A stretch of DNA of 64,000 bases from NCBI RefSeq assembly GCF_029867415.1, contig NC_081183.1:67654336-67718335 (forward strand), given 5' to 3'. Under the pieces are notes generated by a model. That model saw only the letters and a list, made by a program, of their open reading frames with translations, had not been told where the DNA came from and did no database searches. The translations under genes and the position numbers were made by a program. This stretch comes from Vicia villosa. Its lineage: Eukaryota > Streptophyta > Magnoliopsida > Fabales > Fabaceae. Below, piece after piece: positions 49,767 to 60,330 of this stretch (position 1 is the first letter of the stretch; each line of letters starts with the position of its first letter).

Positions 49767-51698
49767 TGTAACACCTGTATAATTTTAATTTTAATTTAAT
49801 TTGAATATTAGATTAATAATTTATATTATTATGGATTTTATGAAAATAATGGAAAAATGATGGTTGATGGCATTTGGGCCATGTGTGAGATTAGTAAGAA
49901 GAGGGGGTGTGGTGTAGTAAAGCCCTTACTAATTTAATATTATTTTTCATAAAATAATTAGAATTGGGGAAGAAAGAACAGAACGTGAAAAGAGAAAAGT
50001 TGGAACACGAAGAACGTAGAAGAGGAACAAAGAGGAAGAGACCAAAGAGCAAGAATTTGGCTAAGGTAAGGGGGGACTCTTCCAATTATCATCTCTTATT
50101 GTGATTATAGATGATTGGTGTATGATAGCTGTGTTGTTGATTCAATTTGATTTGTATGTCAGAGTTAGGTTTTTGAGTCCTAAGAATTGGTTTAGATTTT
50201 GGAGTTTTGATGTATGAATTGATGTAGGATGATAGATTAATCCGTATGAATGAATTTTATGAATAATAGAGTGAAAATTGGACTGTTTTAGACTCAAAAT
50301 CGTGGACTGGTATGAGTAAGAACGAGTGGGTTTTTGGACTGTTACGAAGTTGCAGGTTCTGGACATTTTTCTGGTGTTTCACGTATGAAACAGTGCCATA
50401 CGCGTATGGGATGAGGTCATACGCGTATGAGGGACATTCCCCAGGGGCTATACGCGTATGATACGCAGCTGCCCTGTCCCAAAGTACCTTGTGCTGGTGA
50501 TTTGCGTATGAGAGCGTATGAGGATGCTCATACGCGTATGGAATTTTTAAAAGAGGAAAATGATTCTGGTGATACGCGTATGGTAAGGTGGATACGCGTA
50601 TGAGGTTATTTTTAGGCCATTTTTGACTCTGATGGAATGCGTATGGTACGCGTATGAGGGATGGTGATACGCGTATGGACTTGATGATACGCGTATGGCT
50701 TCTGTATATGAAATTTCTGTTTTGTGATTTTTCTGGAAAGTTCAATGATGTGTAACTTTCGATCTGTAGGCCTGTTTTGTATGTTGTTTGAGACTGTGTA
50801 AACCTTGTGATGTGATTCTGTGGTTTACTGATGATTGATTGTATTGAATGATGTTAATGTATATATGAACATGTTTAGTAATGATGATGATGATGATGGA
50901 ATGAGTATAGATGATGCTACTCATAGAGTGGAGATGATGAAAGTATGTTATACATATATGTTTGCATGCATCCATAAGCATTGAAGAGGACTGAATCCTA
51001 GATGATGAGAGGATTTAGTGAATGGCAGAATTCCCATTGTGTGGAATTTGTGCTGGCAGGGCCGTATCTGGATGATGATAGATCGGTCGGTGGGTTATTC
51101 CCATTGATGATGATTGGTACCACATGCATAGAGTCAGTTGCATTCATTTGCATGGATTTGATAACATGACTATATGTATACTCTTATATTGTTGTGATGA
51201 TACGTGTATGTATGTTGATGGACGATCTGGATATAGATTAGTTGGGTGAATAATATAACTGTTAATGTACTGTTATTTATAATGCAATAATATTTGTTAA
51301 TTGCGAATGAGACTCACCCTTACACTATATTTTTCAGATTGAGGATAGCGGCTCCGACTCGGTGAGGATTAGCCCATGAGTCAATGTGTCAGTTAGCGTC
51401 GGGTCATGCTCTGATGGGTGTAACACTGGGGAACGCTGTTTTTAGTTTATGACATTAACTCTATTGTATTTATCTTATTTGAGGATTAAAGCATGGATGA
51501 ATGTAATGCTAGTTTGATAACATATTCCGCTGTGTAAACATGAGATAGTTGATTTATGAGTTATGTTAATATGTTTCTTCAGTGAATGCATGACTTGTGA
51601 CCGATGTGGTTTATTTTTATTTATTAATTGTGACGCCCTTGTGCATGTTACTCTGATTTAATTTGATTAATCGCCGCGGGGTTTAGAGGGGTGTTACA
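49767..51698 (+). repeat. Tekay-like 5' LTR (1932 bp)
   Basis: TGTAACACC to GGTGTTACA. Contains the CATACGCGTATG palindrome cluster (50397-50698), a GATGAT-type microsatellite near 50882-50900, and a GACTCACCCTTACACT...TTTTTCAG segment near 51310. The minus-strand 162-codon ORF across the palindromes is a by-product of the repeats. Confidence 0.93.
50397..50698. repeat. Cluster of CATACGCGTATG palindromes (5' LTR)
   Basis: Nine copies of TACGCGTATG in about 300 bp, most with GATACGCGTATG or CATACGCGTATG context, plus partial TGCGTATG copies. The core ACGCGT fits the CGCG box bound by CAMTA factors. The same cluster recurs in the 3' LTR. Confidence 0.85.
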
Positions 51699-51702
51699 AT
51701 AG

Positions 51703-51715
51703 TGGTATCAGAGCA
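51703..51715 (+). other. Primer binding site of the Tekay-like element
   Basis: TGGTATCAGAGCA, complementary to initiator tRNA-Met, four bases after the LTR. Confidence 0.92.
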
Positions 51716-51830
51716 TAGTCGGTCGTTGTGACCAGAGTCTTAGCGTCAGTCTTTCTGTGTATGCGACTAATACGAGTTATTTGTCGATACTTTTGTTTCT
51801 GACTGGATTGTTTGTGATTAAGCAGAGCAA

Positions 51831-53324
51831 TGGCTAGAAGAGGTGGAAGAAATGATGATGCTATTGCTGAAGCTCTGGGCATGATTGCTGGTGTGCTTGG
51901 AGGGGGAGCTGTAGGAGCAGGGGATTGGTGCTGATAGGCAATTGGGGAGTTTTCAGAGGAACAATCCTCCATTGTTCAAGGGCACGCATGATCCTGAGGG
52001 TGCTCAGAAATGGCTCAAAGAGATCGAGAGGATTTTTAGAGTCATTGATTGTGCTGAGAACCTCAAGGTGAGGTATGGCACTCACAGGTTATCTGAAGAG
52101 GCTGATGACTGGTGGTTAGCAACCAGAGCTGAACTGGATGCTGATGGTGTAGAAGTTAATTGGGCTATATTTAAGAGGGAATTTCTGAGGAGGTATTTTC
52201 CTGAGGATGTCAGGGGCAGAAAAGAGATTGAATTTCTGGAGCTGGTCCAAGGTAACATGACGGTACCAGAGTATGCTGCAAAGTTTGTGGAGCTGGCAAA
52301 GTATTATGTACACTACAACAATGATGAAGCCAGTGAGTTCTCAAAATGTGTCAAGTTTGAGAATGGTCTTCGTGATGAGATCAAGCAGGGTATTAGGTAC
52401 CAGAGGATTCGGAGGTTTGTTGACTTAGTGGATTGTAGCAGGATTTTTGAGGAGGATAATATCAAGTTGAAGTCATCTCACTCTCGCGAGTTAGTTGACA
52501 GAAAAGGGAAGAAGCCTATGGATAGAGGTAAACCATATGGTAGGGGTAAGTCTGCTGATTGGAAGAAACCCAGTGGGGGAGATTCTAGTGCTCGTATCAG
52601 ATGTTACAATTGTGGTGAGGTGGGACATCGTCGGAACGAGTGTAAGAATGATCAGAAGAAATGTTACAAGTGTGACCAGGTGGGTCATATTGCTGCTGAT
52701 TGTAAGAGGAAGAGTGTGACTTGTTACAACTGTGGTGAAGAGGGTCACATTAGTCCGAATTGTACCAAGCCAAAGAAGAACCAATCGGGAGGAAAGGTTT
52801 TTGCTTTGACCGGGTCAAAGACTACTCCAAAAGACAGACTGATTAAAGGTACGTGTTTCATTCATGGCACACCTTTAGTTGCAATTATTGATACTGGAGC
52901 AACTCATTCTTTTATTTCTTTGGATTGTGCTATGAGTTTGAATCTTGAGATATCTGATATAAATGGAAGTATGGTTATTGACACTCCTGCGTCGGGTTCA
53001 GTAACTACTTCGTCAGCATGCTTGAATTGTCCAGTTGACATTTTTGGCAGAGAATTCCGGATGGACTTAGTGTGCCTTCCGTTGAAACAACTCGATGTAA
53101 TCCTGGGAATGAACTGGTTGGAGTTCAACCGTGTTCATATCAACTGTTTTGAGAAGACGGTAATTTTTCCCGAAGAGGTTAGTACTGATAATCTGGAAAT
53201 GACAGCTAGACAGGTGAATGAGGCTATCGGGGATGGTGCAACGGTGTTTATGTTGTTCGCATTGATGAATGTGAAAGAAAAAGTGGCGAGTAGCGAATTA
53301 CCTGTGGTGTGTGAATTTCCATAA
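51831..53324 (+). pseudogene. Tekay-like gag and protease
   Basis: The natural start is probably the ATG at 51831 (MARRGGRNDDAIAEALG), but the four-G run at 51920-51923 puts it out of frame with the rest. From 51942 the frame is open to a TAA at 53322-53324. Counting from 51942: capsid domain about residues 1-180 (WLKEIERIFRVIDC, FKREFLRRYFPEDVR, EYAAKFVELAKYY), three CCHC zinc knuckles starting at residues 221, 241 and 261, spaced exactly 20 apart, then the aspartic protease with DTGATHSF at residue 317 and ILGMNWLEFN further on. Gag packages RNA; protease processes the polyprotein. The stop lies in the protease-RT linker, and RT continues in the same frame downstream. Confidence 0.92.
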
Positions 53325-55205
53325 GTTTTTCCAGAAGATGTGAATGAATTACCACCGGAAAGAGAAGTGGAGTTTTCTATAGATTTAATTCCGGGAACTA
53401 GTCCAGTGTCGATGGCACCGTATCGTATGTCGCCGTCTGAGTTGGCCGAACTGAAGAAGCAGTTAGAAGAATTGCTGGAGAAGAAATTCATTCGTCCTAG
53501 TGTTTCTCCGTGGGGTGCGCCTGTGTTACTAGTGAAGAAGAAAGAGGGTTCGATGAGGCTGTGTGTAGATTACAGACAATTGAACAAGGTTACTATCAAG
53601 AATCGGTATCCTTTGCCGAGGATTGATGATTTGATGGATCAGTTGGTTGGAGCGCGTGTGTTTAGCAAAATTGATCTGAGGTCTGGGTATCATCAGATAC
53701 GTGTGAAAGATGACGATATTCAGAAGACTGCTTTTAGAACAAGGTATGGACATTATGAGTATTCTGTAATGCCGTTTGGAGTTACTAATGCACCTGGTGT
53801 TTTTATGGAGTATATGAACAGGATATTTCATCCTTATCTCGATAAGTTCGTGGTAGTGTTTATAGATGACATCCTAATATACTCTAAGGATGAGGAAGAA
53901 CATGCTGAACATCTAAGAACGGTATTGGAACTGTTAAAAGAGAAGCAACTTTTTGCCAAACTGTCGAAGTGTGAATTCTGGTTAGGGGAAGTCAGTTTTC
54001 TTGGGCATGTGATTTCTAAGAATGGTATTGCTGTTGATCCTACAAAGATAGAAGTTGTATCTCAGTGGGAAGCTCCGAAGTCAGTGTCAGAGATTCGTAG
54101 CTTTCTTGGTCTTGCAGGTTACTACAGAAGGTTTATTGAAGGATTTTCAAAGTTAGCTTTGTCGTTAACTAAACTAACCAGGAAGGGACAAGCTTTTATT
54201 TGGGATGCAAAGTGTGAAGAAGGATTCCAAGAGCTGAAGAGGAGGTTGACTAGTGCTCCTATCTTGATTTTGTCGAATCCGACAGAATCATTTGTAGTTT
54301 ATTGTGATGCATCACTGATGGGTTTAGGTGGCGTATTGATGCAAAATCAACAAGTAGTCGCTTATGCGTCGAGACAACTCACGGTACATGAAAGGAATTA
54401 TCCGACTCATGATTTGGAGTTGGCAGCTGTAGTTTTTGTTTTGAAGTTGTGGCGGCACTATTTGTATGGTTCGAGATTTGAAGTATTCAGTGATCATAAG
54501 AGCCTAAAGTATCTCTTTGATCAGAAAGAGTTGAATATGAGGCAGAGAAGGTGGTTAGAATTTCTGAAAGATTATGATTTTGGTTTGAATTACCATCCGG
54601 GTAAGGCAAACGTTGTTGCTGATGCATTGAGTAGGAAGACCTTGCATATGTCTATGCTAATGGTGAAGGAATTGGATTTGATTGAACAATTCAGAGACTT
54701 GAGTTTGGTGTGTGAAGGTACTCCTACTAGTGTCAAATTGGGTATGCTGAAGCTGACTAGCGGTATCCTTGAAGAGATCAGAGAGGGTCAGAAAGCTGAT
54801 GTTGAATTGATCGATAAGTTGACTTTGATTAATCAAGGCAAGAGCGGTGAATTCAGAATTGACGAGAATGGTATACTAAGGTTTGGTGACCGAGTTTGTG
54901 TTCCTGATGTTGCTGAACTACGAAAACGTATTTTGGAAGAAGGACACCGTAGTGGGTTGAGTATTCATCCTGGTGCTACCAAGATGTATCATGATTTGAG
55001 GAAGTTGTTTTGGTGGCCTGGAATGAAGAAAGAAATTGCTGAGTTTGTGTACTCTTGTTTGACTTGCCAGAAGTCAAAGATTGAACATCAGAAACCATCT
55101 GGGTTTATGCAACCGATGTTTATTCCTGAGTGGAAGTGGGATAGCATATCGATGGATTTTGTTTCGGGTTTGCCGAGAACTGTCAGAAATTGTGAAGCTA
55201 TCTGA
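53325..55205 (+). pseudogene. Tekay-like reverse transcriptase, RNase H and integrase N-terminus
   Basis: Same frame as gag-pro, open between the TAA at 53322-53324 and a TGA at 55203-55205. Counting from 53340: RT with [33 protein letters not shown] and the catalytic FIDDIL (Asp 176/177); RNase H with [10 protein letters not shown] (Asp 323), [10 protein letters not shown] (Asp 385) and VVADALSR; then the integrase HHCC zinc finger (H536 to CLTCQKSK) and the start of the catalytic core up to TVRNCEAI. Domain order RT-RNase H-integrase is that of Ty3/gypsy. All catalytic residues are present; only the stop codons mark it as broken. Confidence 0.93.
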
Positions 55206-56192
55206 GTCGTGGCGGACAGGTTGACGAAGTCTGCACATTTTATACTAGTGAGAATGGATTATCCAATGGAGAAGCTAGCTCAGTTGTATATTGAGAAGAT
55301 AGTTAGTCTACATGGTATTCCTTCAAGTATCGTGTCAGACAGAGATCCGAGGTTTACGTCTAAGTTCTGGGAAGGTTTGCAGAAAGCTTTGGGTACTAAG
55401 CTGAGACTAAGTTCTGCTTATCATCCGCAGACTGATGGACAAACTGAGAGGACGATTCAGTCGTTAGAGGATTTGTTGCGTGCTTGTGTGTTAGAAAAAG
55501 GAGGTACTTGGGATAGTTATCTGCCTTTGATTGAGTTTACCTACAACAACAGTTATCATTCGAGTATCGGTATGGCTCCGTTTGAGGCTTTGTATGGTAG
55601 GAGGTGTAGGACGCCGTTGTGTTGGTACGAATCTGGTGAGAGTGCTGTGATTGGTCCGGAAATTGTACAAGAGACCACAGAGAAGATTAAGATGATTCAA
55701 GAGAAGATGAAAGCTTCTCAGAGTCGTCAGAAGAGTTATCATGACAAGAGGAGGAAAATACTTGAGTTTCAAGAGGGAGATCATGTGTTTATGAGAGTTA
55801 CTCCTATGACGGGAATTGGTCGAGCATTGAAGTCAAAGAAGTTGACTCCGCGTTTTACTGGACCATTCCAAATTTCTGAAAGAGTGGGAGAAGTGGCATA
55901 TCGTGTCGCTTTACCGCCGATGCTTGCAAACTTACATGATGTGTTTCATGTGTCTCAGTTGAGGAAATACATTTCAGATCCGTCCCTTGTGATCCAAGTA
56001 GATGATGTACAGGTAAAAGACAACTTAACGGTTGAGGCATTGCCTGTGAGGATTGAGGATCGAAGGCTGAAGCAATTGCGTGGTAAGGAAATAGCTTTAG
56101 TCAGAGTAGCTTGGGGAGGACCGGCTGAAGGAAATGTTACCTGGGAGCTAGAGAGCCAGATGAAGGATTCTTATCCAGAGCTCTTTACCTAA
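55206..56192 (+). pseudogene. Tekay-like integrase core and chromodomain
   Basis: Continues in frame after the TGA at 55203-55205. Counting from 55209: first catalytic Asp at residue 3 (ADRLTKSAHF), second at 44 (IVSDRDPRF), Glu at 80 (DGQTERT), giving the D-x35-E spacing. The GPFQI / AYRVALPP / LHDVFHVSQLRKY segment follows. The C-terminal 50 residues (LPVRIEDRRLKQLRGKEI to VTWELES and YPELF) are a chromodomain of the chromovirus type, thought to steer integration to marked chromatin. The natural stop is at 56190-56192, followed by the PPT. Confidence 0.93.
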
Positions 56193-56221
56193 GGTATGTT
56201 TTCGAGGACGAAAACTCTTTT

Positions 56222-56234
56222 AGTGGGGGAGAGT
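56222..56234 (+). other. Polypurine tract of the Tekay-like element
   Basis: AGTGGGGGAGAGT directly before the 3' LTR; primes plus-strand synthesis. Confidence 0.88.
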
Positions 56235-57358
56235 TGTAACACCCGTATAATTTTAATTTTAATTTAATTTGAATATTAGATTAATAATTATTATTATTAT
56301 GGATTTTATGAAAATAATGGAAAAATGATGGTTGATGGCATTTGGGCCATGTGTGAGATTAGTAAGAAGAGGGGGTGTGGTGTAGTAAAGCCCTTACTAA
56401 TTTAATATTATTTTTCATAAAATAATTAGAATTGGGGAAGAAAGAACAGAACGTGAAAAGAGAAAAGTTGGAACACGAAGAACGTAGAAGAGGAACAAAG
56501 AGGAAGAGACCAAAGAGCAAGAATGTGGCTAAGGTAAGGGGGGACTCTTCCAATTATCATCTCTTATTGTGATTATAGATGATTGGTGCATGATAGCTGT
56601 GTTGTTGATTCAATTTGATTTGTATGTCAGAGTTAGGTTTTTGAGTCCTAAGAATTGGTTTAGATTTTGGAGTTTTGATGTATGAATTGATGTAGGATGA
56701 TAGATTAATCCGTATGAATGAATTCTATAAATAATAGAGTGAAAATTGGACTGTTTTAGACTCAAAATCGTGGACTGGTATGCGTAAGAACGAGTGGGTT
56801 TTTGGACTGTTACGAAGTTGCAGGTTCTGGACATTTTTCTGGTGTTTCACGTATGAAACAGTGCCATACGCCTATGGGATGAGGTCATACGCCTATGAGG
56901 GACATTCCCCAGGGGCTATACGCGTATGATACGCAGCTGCCCTGTCCCAAAGTACCTTGTGCTGGTGATTTGCGTATGAGAGCGTATGAGGATGCTCATA
57001 CGCGTATGGAATTTTTAAAAGAGGAAAATGATTCTGGTGATACGCGTATGGTAAGGTTGATACGCGTATGAGGTTGTTTTTAGGCCATTTTTGACTCTGA
57101 TGGAATGTGTATGGTACGCGTATGAGGGATGGTAATACGCGTATGGACGCGTATGGACTTGATGATACGCGTATGGCTTCTGTATGTGAAATTTCTGTTT
57201 TGTGATTTTTCTGGAAAGTTCAATGATGTGTAACTTTCGATCTGTAGGCCTGTTTTGTATGCTGTTTGAGACTGTGTAAACCTTGTGATATGATTCTGTG
57301 GTTTACTGATGATTGATTGTATTGAATGATGTTAATGTATATATGAACATGCTTAGTA

Positions 57359-57390
<32 letters not shown>

Positions 57391-58188
57391 ATGAGTATAG
57401 ATGATGCTACTCATAGAGTGGAGATGATGAAAGTATGTTATACATATATGTTTGCATGCATCCATAAGCATTGAAGAGGACTGAATCCTAGATGATGAGA
57501 GGATTCAGTGAATGGCAGAATTCCCATTGTGTGGAATTTGTGCTGGCAGGGCCGTATCTGGATGATGATAGATCGGTCGGTGGGTGATTCCCATTGATGA
57601 TGATTGGTACCACATGCATAGAGTCAGTTGCATTCATTTGCATGGATTTGATAACATGACTATATGTATACTCTTATATTGTTGTGATGATACGTGTATG
57701 TATGTTGATGGACGATCTGGATATAGATGAGTTGGGTGAATAATATAACTGTTAATGTACTGTTATTTATAATGCAATAATATTTGTTAATTGCGAATGA
57801 GACTCACCTTTACACTATATTTTTCAGATTGAGGATAGCGGCTCCGACTCGGTGAGGATTAGCTCATGAGTTAATGTGTCGGTTAACGTCGGGTCATGCT
57901 CTGATGGGTGTAACACTGGGGAACGCTGTTTTTAGTTTATGACATTAACTCTATTTTATTTATCTTATTTGAGGATTAAAGCATGGATGAATGTAATGCT
58001 AGTTTGATAACATATTCCGCTGTGTAAACATGAGATAGTTGATTTATGAGTTATGTTAGTATGTTTCTTCAGTGAATGCATGACTTGTGACCGATGTGGT
58101 TTATTTTTATTTATTAATTGTGACGCCCTTGTGCATGTTACTCTGATTTAATTTGATTAATCGCCGCGGGGTTTAGAGGGGTGTTACA
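56235..58188 (+). repeat. Tekay-like 3' LTR (1954 bp)
   Basis: Near-identical to 49767-51698. Length differs through a longer GAT microsatellite (near 57360) and a 10-bp duplication inside the palindrome cluster (TATGGACGCG, near 57143). The first two palindromes read CGCC instead of CGCG. Confidence 0.93.
56865..57177. repeat. Cluster of CATACGCGTATG palindromes (3' LTR)
   Basis: Seven intact TACGCGTA cores, two adjacent copies altered to ACGCCTA, and one extra half copy from a local duplication. Confidence 0.84.
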
Positions 58189-58193
58189 ATAAC

Positions 58194-58477
58194 CACTTAT
58201 TTAGAAGAATCACATGTCATTTTATGAAGAGTCATGTTTATTCAATTTTAGAATCTCATGCCCTTCCATGAAGGGTTGTGATTATTCAACGTTTCTTATT
58301 TCAATTTTACCCATCACAAAAATAGAAATAAGACTTTTGGTATCTACACAATATTTTTCATAACAATTATATCGTTAGTCATAAACCTTACATTAAATAG
58401 ATCACTTTAATTTGGCTAATCAAATAATGGTCCTAGCATATTAATTTATTACATATATGACCCAAAAAATTCTAACA
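58194..58477 (-). repeat. Array LTR F, 5' part
   Basis: Continuation of array LTR F after the Tekay-like insertion; ends TGTTAGAATT on the minus strand at 58477. 58478-58566 is the adjoining internal region of a further unit (TTTGAGCTC, then CATATCCTTAT), cut by the Sirevirus LTR. Confidence 0.86.
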
Positions 58478-58986
58478 ATCTCCTAATTGTCATATATGTA
58501 TCCTTATAAATGTGTTAGACTTTTGAGCTCAAAAATTTCCATTATAAACTTTGAACATATCCTTATTGAAGGTGGAGAAAAACACAAGAAAGGGGGGGAT
58601 TGAATTGTGTTCGTCATCAAATAAAATTCCCTTTCTTTTCTTTAATGTCTTTTTTCGTTTAATCATCTATTGGATTATGCTTTTGATGTTGCGGAAGCAA
58701 GAAGATGTAGAACTACATAACCAATGAGATGTTCATTTTAAATTCTGTGTGTCATCAGAACTTCTAACTTGTTCAGTACAGTTCTGAAGATTAAAGCTTG
58801 GGAGTTCTAAGTTAAAATGACATATGCAGAAAGTAAAAGACACGTTTATTTTTATCCTAGTTCACCTTCTAACTAAGGCTACCTCCAGTCGACCTTCTTC
58901 AGGTGATTTGCCTTTGTCCAGAGGTCTTAATCCACTATAACCAAATCTTGATTACATCTGCACAAACCTTCGTCTTGACTAACCAT

Positions 58987-59211
58987 CCTGCACAGCTAAA
59001 TGTTGTGACTAACCCTGCACAAGCTACCCGCGAGTGACTAACCCCTAGATAACTGAACCGTTCAGTGATCCCTTCTTGATATAACATTCATCAATCTAGT
59101 AACCTGCACAATAACGCGTTGTGACTAATTCCCTGCACAGCTACCTGCTGTGACTGACTACAGATGATGAACTGTTCAGTGATCTCAGCAAGATATAACG
59201 TTCATCAATCT
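58987..59211. repeat. Two-copy repeat with small inverted repeats in the LTR
   Basis: Two copies of about 110 bp (58987-59096 and 59104-59211), each running CTGCACA...TGTGACT, then GAAC-N-GTTCAGTGATC, then GATATAAC(A/G)TTCATCAATCT. Small stems inside differ in sequence but keep pairing, e.g. CACAGC TACCT GCTGTG and CACAA TAACGCG TTGTG. Confidence 0.65.
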
Positions 59212-59456
59212 TCTGGAGATTACAAGAGTGCTTCTTAATCAAGCAGATTCTCTCCTATCTTAAGCTCATATGTTTACGATACTCTGACTGGAAGTCACTT
59301 CTGGTGCCTAAACAATCTATCAGAAGTTCCTAAGATGTTTACACACTAGGAGCAACAACTCTATGTGTTTTACATTATATTACAAGTTATAACAGAACTT
59401 GTAGTCTTCTTCTTTTATCTTCTAATTGAGATATTCTCCTTCTTCTCGTAATCATA

Positions 59457-59785
59457 TTAAGAGACTTGGCTCTTATGTTGGGTGATACTTGCTTGATCTC
59501 TTTGATCTTCTGAAAGTTGATTAAGGGACACAACCCTTATTGAGAATGCTTCTTTAGAATGATCATCATCTTCTTCTCCTGTAAGAAGATAAAGAGCAAC
59601 AACTCTTTTTAAGTTGCTTCTTGTGCTTCTTCTTCCTTGAGCAGATTCAGAATAACAGTTCTGTTTTATGTGCTTCTTCATATTGGTCTTTTCTCATCTG
59701 AGTAAAGAGATTAGGGCTTCAGCTCTTGAAATTAATTCCTTCTTGTAAGACCATCTTCATTTCTTCTTCAAGCAGATTTAGAGCT
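59457..59785. repeat. 57-69-bp degenerate repeats, each with a short hairpin
   Basis: Six hairpin sites begin at 59458, 59522, 59591, 59648, 59705 and about 59770. The first four have 5-6 bp stems and exactly 6-base loops: TAAGAG/CTCTTA, TAAGGG/CCCTTA, AAAGAG/CTCTTT, CAGAA/TTCTG. The fifth keeps the AAGAG/CTCTT stem with a 13-base loop and the sixth is degenerate. The context between them is CTTCTT-rich with a GCAGATT motif. Confidence 0.7.
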
Positions 59786-60320
59786 ATGGCTTTATGTTGA
59801 GTTGCTTCTTCCAATGCCTGTCTTCTTCTTGAATACTGCTCATGAAGCTTGTTACAGCTGATAACACATTTAATGATCATAAGAAAACATGAAACATTTC
59901 TTCGTGCAACAATTCAGTGTATTCAGCTTGTCCTGTCATTTAATGTGAACAATGTATGAACTTATCCAGTATTAGTAAACTTCTAATAACTCCAGTGGAG
60001 AATATTGCTTAACAGCAGAGATTTCAATTCTTCCATGATTTCTTCACGTAGGCTTATGGTTAGTGTGTGACAACACTGTGGATTGATTTATCACGTACTG
60101 AGTATGTGTTGCCTCTTGTGTAGCTTCTGATGCACCATTTCATATTTTTTTATTTATACTTTCATGCTCAGCTTTTCTCTACAAATTTTCTCTCAAGATT
60201 TCCCTTTTTCAGCACTCTATAGTTGCACCATAGATTCAAACTTTGGATGCATATTCAATGCATTTTTGGTGTTCGAATGGGCACTTCATGGCACACACCT
60301 CACACGCTCTCAAGTTTGAA

Positions 60321-60330
60321 TCTATTTATA
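60321..60330 (-). promoter_or_regulatory. TATA box of the Sirevirus-like LTR
   Basis: Minus-strand TATAAATAGA, a strong plant TATA box, about 800 bp into the LTR from its 5' end; likely start of R about 30 bp to the left. Confidence 0.6.

Larger units (their letters stand above)
49767..58188 (+). mobile_element. Complete Tekay-like chromovirus (Ty3/gypsy), 8.42 kb
   Basis: LTRs 49767-51698 and 56235-58188, PBS at 51703, PPT before 56235 and a perfect 5-bp target duplication ATAAC (49762-49766 and 58189-58193). The internal region encodes gag, protease, RT, RNase H, integrase and a C-terminal chromodomain in one frame broken by two stop codons, with a frameshift at the gag start. About 30 substitutions between the LTRs by eye (roughly 1.5%) indicate a recent insertion. 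It sits inside array LTR F, so it is younger than that unit. Confidence 0.95.
34327..58566 (-). repeat. Tandem array of the pol-less copia derivative, right (inverted) half, with nested insertions
   Basis: The same LTR-I-LTR-I structure on the minus strand: LTRs A-F start at 35493, 38087, 40706, 43341, 46677 and 49530, with spacings 2594, 2619, 2635, then longer because of insertions. The partial first internal region starts inside gag at 34327, and 34327 and 36921 are equivalent positions. Divergence from the plus half rises to the right. LTR E is deleted, the units around it carry hAT-like insertions, and LTR F is split by a Tekay-like element. The array is cut at 58566 by the Sirevirus LTR inside the region CATATCCTTAT. 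It may continue beyond that insertion, outside the window. Confidence 0.92.

Noticed and set aside
50397..50698. CRISPR-like array
   Set aside because: Motif is a 10-12-bp palindrome with irregular spacing inside a plant LTR; no uniform spacers, no cas genes, eukaryotic context.
50257..50745. 162-codon minus-strand ORF with repeated PYAYH/IRVS-like motifs
   Set aside because: It reads through the palindrome cluster of the Tekay-like LTR on the antisense strand; the repetitive protein is an artefact of the repeated DNA motif.
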